A DNA stretch of 6,335 bases, taken from positions 1-6,335 of the forward strand of contig QBUN01000285.1 in NCBI GenBank assembly GCA_013180565.1, written 5' to 3'. This DNA comes from Candidatus Methanophaga sp. GoMg3.2 (GTDB taxonomy: Archaea; Halobacteriota; Syntropharchaeia; Alkanophagales; Methanospirareceae). A program made the position numbers and the translations under genes. The notes below the pieces were generated by a model. The model worked only from the letters and a program-made list of their open reading frames with translations. It was not told where the DNA came from and searched no databases. Every line of letters begins with the position of its first letter. Positions within the stretch are counted from its first letter, which is position 1. This document shows positions 3,924-6,335 of the stretch, in pieces.

Positions 3924-6296
3924 TTACCTCAGCTCAATCTCATTCAGCATTTTCTCCGCCTTCTCCAACGCAGGCTTATAACCACATTCCGCCCTCTCCT
4001 TTGCGATTTCACCATGCTTTTTTGCCTGTTTTAAATCGCCAGCATCCAGATAAAACTCCGCTAAAAAGTTGTGTATATCCGCTTGCATCAATCGGTATTC
4101 GCATCTGTCTGCAATCAGCAACGCTTCGTCTGCAAATTTCAATGCCTCTTCTTTATGATTCTCCTGAAACCGAAGCTTCGCAAACTCCAAAAGAATGTCA
4201 GGTTCAAATTCCACAAGATTTATTTTTCGGTCTCGTGTCAATGCGTCGGTTAAATGTTCCTCGGCTTCTACAAAGTTTCTTTTCATGAGGTGGGCGGCAC
4301 CAAGGAGGTATTCTGCACGGATGATGTCTCCTTCATAATGCTTGATATCTGCCAGTTCACGGGCTTTTTTGGCAAAGTCAATTGCTTTATTTACATTGCT
4401 TTTGAGTAAGGCAGTAATAGATAGATATGCCCATGTCATCCCTTGTCGTTGTTTAGAAACTTGTATATCATTTTTCCCTATTTTCTCTATTGCGAGAAAT
4501 CCATTCATTGCAATAGAAAGTTCTTTTTCGGATTCCTCAAATTTCCCTCGATAGGCAAGTAGTCGCCCAAGTTTCTGATGATCAACTGCTTCCCAATATT
4601 CATCCTTAATTTCACGGAAGATTCCAATCGAACGCCGGAGGTTAGATTCTGCTGCATTAAATTCACCAATTAAAATTTGATCTTGACCGATATTACGCAA
4701 ATCAATAGCTAGATTCTTTTTATCACCTGTTCTTTCCGCCAATTTAATACTAATTTCAAAAAGTGGAATTGATCTTACGATTTGACCAGATAAAGAATAG
4801 GAGTTTGCAAGAGCACAAACAATCCATTCTTGATCTGATTCATTTTTCAATCTCGGCAGTTTATCTTCTCCATCTGGGAAGAGAGCACGAAGAAGTTCAA
4901 TTATTGTCTGATATGCTCCAAATCTATAATATAATTGATCATGAAGTTTAAGTTGATCTGTAGATATAAGTCTATCCCTAAATAATTTCGCAGCTTCATC
5001 ATAACTCTCCGCTCTGACAGTATGGTGGTACAATTCAATAACCGGTGTTAAATCATCCATGTACTCTATCTTTTCTGGCTCAGGAATTTTAGCAAAATAA
5101 TCCCTGAGTGTGGTATGAACTCCTTCTTTATCCCTTAAACGGTCATAACAGTACTTTCTCACAATCGGATGTAGATCAAAATTATTACTCTTTTCATCCC
5201 TGAAAAGCATTCCTCTGCCTACCAGTTCAATCAAAACATCGTTAAATGTATCCTCGCTACCAAAAAGATTTAAAATTGAAACTGCATCATAATCCATCGG
5301 ATTTCTGAATGCGGAAAGTCTGCTCATAAACGCCTGCTTTTTCTCGTCCAACGAATTATAAGCAAGTTCTAAGATGTTATGCCCTTCTTTACCTTTCAAC
5401 TCAGGTATTAGATTGTATTTCAGCCATTCATTTATATCCCCGGGATTTTTGGGGTCACGCATAATCATACCAGAAAGCAGCCTTAGGGAAAGTGGATGAT
5501 AACCAACACTGTCACAAGCTACTTCTATTTCCGCTCTTGTTCCCTCAACGCCCTGACGGTGGAAAAATTCAACAGCGTCTTCTTTGTCCATCCATTTTAA
5601 ATCCTTGCGCAGACAACCATCTAAATCGTCAAGCTCTTTTGGATACAAACGACTAGTCAACAGCGTTTTTGTTCGTGGCTTGCCACTTGCCAACCATTGG
5701 AGAAAGATACCGCAATTTGGCTCGATGCAAGCACGAAAGTCTCCGCGGTCATCCTCTTTAACCTCATCGCCCTGGTATGGGGAGCCCAAATTGTAATACG
5801 CTCGTAAAACTCTTTCCACGCCATCAAGCACCAAAAGAAAGCGATTATCACATATAATTTTATAAAGAAACTCCATCTGGTCCCTTCTTGATTCAAGCAA
5901 ATCCCAATCAACTTCATCATCGATTAAGTACTCAATAGAATTCTTGAGAAATCTACCAAAACCCGACTCATAGTCGTAGAATGACCACCAGACAATCTTC
6001 CGCGGCTGTTCGTCACTCCCCTCAATATCTTCCATAAGCCAATACCATGCTAACGCCGTCTTTCCCATACCGCCAATAGCAATAACAGACAGCATCGGGT
6101 GAGTGTCTCCTGTCAGCCAGTCGGTTACCATTTTCCTCTCTTGCTCTCTGCCCGTAAAATTCGCCTGTAATGGGTATGGATGAGCGATATATGGCGGAAC
6201 CGGGAATTTCTCTATATCCAACGTTAATTTTTCATAAAGAGTCTCTGAGGTTGTAAAAAATGAGCAAGTATGTTCCCTCAACAAGCTGTCCCGCAA
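3924..6296 (-). CDS. NB-ARC/STAND ATPase with C-terminal TPR repeats
   Basis: This 790-residue protein opens with about 45 residues of unclear nature ending in PPYIAHPYPLQANFTGRE. An NB-ARC domain follows: P-loop IGGMGKTAL (74-82), Walker B LLVLDGVE (154-161), sensor LLTSR (212-216), the GxP motif GYHPL (265-269), and a winged-helix region ending in an MHD-like FDLHPIVR (373-380). From about 489 to the end there are some seven TPR units, for example GEFNAAESNLRRSIGIF and GDLKQAKKHGEIA. Such proteins are ATP-driven switches used in signalling, regulation or anti-phage immunity, with the TPRs sensing the trigger. No effector domain is visible before the NB-ARC. The start is uncertain: the longest reading uses TTG at 6294-6296 with no Shine-Dalgarno site, 15 bp after an in-frame TAA, and the first in-frame ATG (residue 56) is already inside the domain. 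The stop is TAA at 3924-3926. Confidence 0.85.
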   Translation of the reverse strand: MRDSLLREHTCSFFTTSETLYEKLTLDIEKFPVPPYIAHPYPLQANFTGREQERKMVTDWLTGDTHPMLSVIAIGGMGKTALAWYWLMEDIEGSDEQPRKIVWWSFYDYESGFGRFLKNSIEYLIDDEVDWDLLESRRDQMEFLYKIICDNRFLLVLDGVERVLRAYYNLGSPYQGDEVKEDDRGDFRACIEPNCGIFLQWLASGKPRTKTLLTSRLYPKELDDLDGCLRKDLKWMDKEDAVEFFHRQGVEGTRAEIEVACDSVGYHPLSLRLLSGMIMRDPKNPGDINEWLKYNLIPELKGKEGHNILELAYNSLDEKKQAFMSRLSAFRNPMDYDAVSILNLFGSEDTFNDVLIELVGRGMLFRDEKSNNFDLHPIVRKYCYDRLRDKEGVHTTLRDYFAKIPEPEKIEYMDDLTPVIELYHHTVRAESYDEAAKLFRDRLISTDQLKLHDQLYYRFGAYQTIIELLRALFPDGEDKLPRLKNESDQEWIVCALANSYSLSGQIVRSIPLFEISIKLAERTGDKKNLAIDLRNIGQDQILIGEFNAAESNLRRSIGIFREIKDEYWEAVDHQKLGRLLAYRGKFEESEKELSIAMNGFLAIEKIGKNDIQVSKQRQGMTWAYLSITALLKSNVNKAIDFAKKARELADIKHYEGDIIRAEYLLGAAHLMKRNFVEAEEHLTDALTRDRKINLVEFEPDILLEFAKLRFQENHKEEALKFADEALLIADRCEYRLMQADIHNFLAEFYLDAGDLKQAKKHGEIAKERAECGYKPALEKAEKMLNEIELR

Positions 6297-6300
6297 ATAA

Positions 6301-6330
6301 ATTATAGAATTTTATTGTACATAAAGACAA
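6301..6330 (-). promoter_or_regulatory. Possible sigma-70-like promoter before the NB-ARC gene
   Basis: On the minus strand TTGTCT (6325-6330) and a perfect TATAAT (6301-6306) are separated by 18 bp. Transcription would begin near 6293-6295, right at the TTG taken as start, which would make a leaderless message or imply a later start. If the host is an archaeon, the AT-rich block is better read as background or a TATA-like element. Confidence 0.3.
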
Positions 6331-6335
6331 TGACA

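Noticed and set aside
5657..5920. Minus-strand open frame of 87 codons inside the NB-ARC gene
   Set aside because: It lies in a different frame over the Walker B region, whose frame-0 motifs are unmistakable; it is a shadow frame.

Overview
The window carries a compact, almost entirely minus-strand gene cluster that reads like a defence or stress-response (accessory) island. It has two very large STAND-type NTPases and a set of small toxin-antitoxin-like genes. The AT-rich DNA, frequent AGA/AGG and ATA codons, Lys/Glu-rich proteins and the style of the STAND proteins suggest an archaeon. My impression from memory is an ANME-1/Methanophagales-like or related euryarchaeal lineage. This is not proven: strong Shine-Dalgarno sites and a possible sigma-70-like promoter also occur, so a bacterium with similar accessory genes cannot be excluded.

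Layout in the direction of transcription (right to left). First comes a 790-residue NB-ARC/STAND ATPase with a TPR tail (6296 to 3924). A gap of about 160 bp (3762-3923) holds an imperfect inverted repeat and presumably the promoter of the downstream set. A tight gene set follows: a small GGWQGR-motif protein (from 3761) whose end appears frameshifted in an A6 tract; a 774-residue STAND protein (3474-1150) with an N-terminal class III nucleotide-cyclase-like domain, a central P-loop NTPase and C-terminal helical repeats; a truncated nucleotidyltransferase (MNT) protein (1113-874) with an almost perfect Shine-Dalgarno site; a small zinc-ribbon protein (877-671) overlapping it by ATGA; a 15-codon mini-ORF (655-608); a second MNT protein (599-333); and a HepT-like HEPN protein (340-104) overlapping it by 8 bp. 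The HEPN gene is cut off halfway, close to the end of a different gene that runs into the window on the plus strand and stops at 77.

Working model. STAND proteins usually act as switches: the repeat tail senses a trigger, the NTPase oligomerises, and an N-terminal effector is activated. In the second STAND protein the N-terminal domain looks like a nucleotide cyclase with both metal-binding aspartates present. The effector could therefore make a cyclic nucleotide or a related signal. The MNT and MNT-HEPN genes belong to families in which the MNT protein modifies and silences a HEPN ribonuclease. Here one MNT lacks its last catalytic strand, the HEPN lacks its RNase motif, and the small first gene is frameshifted. 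The island looks partly decayed or rearranged around intact STAND genes. The cyclase-STAND fusion is the item most worth following.
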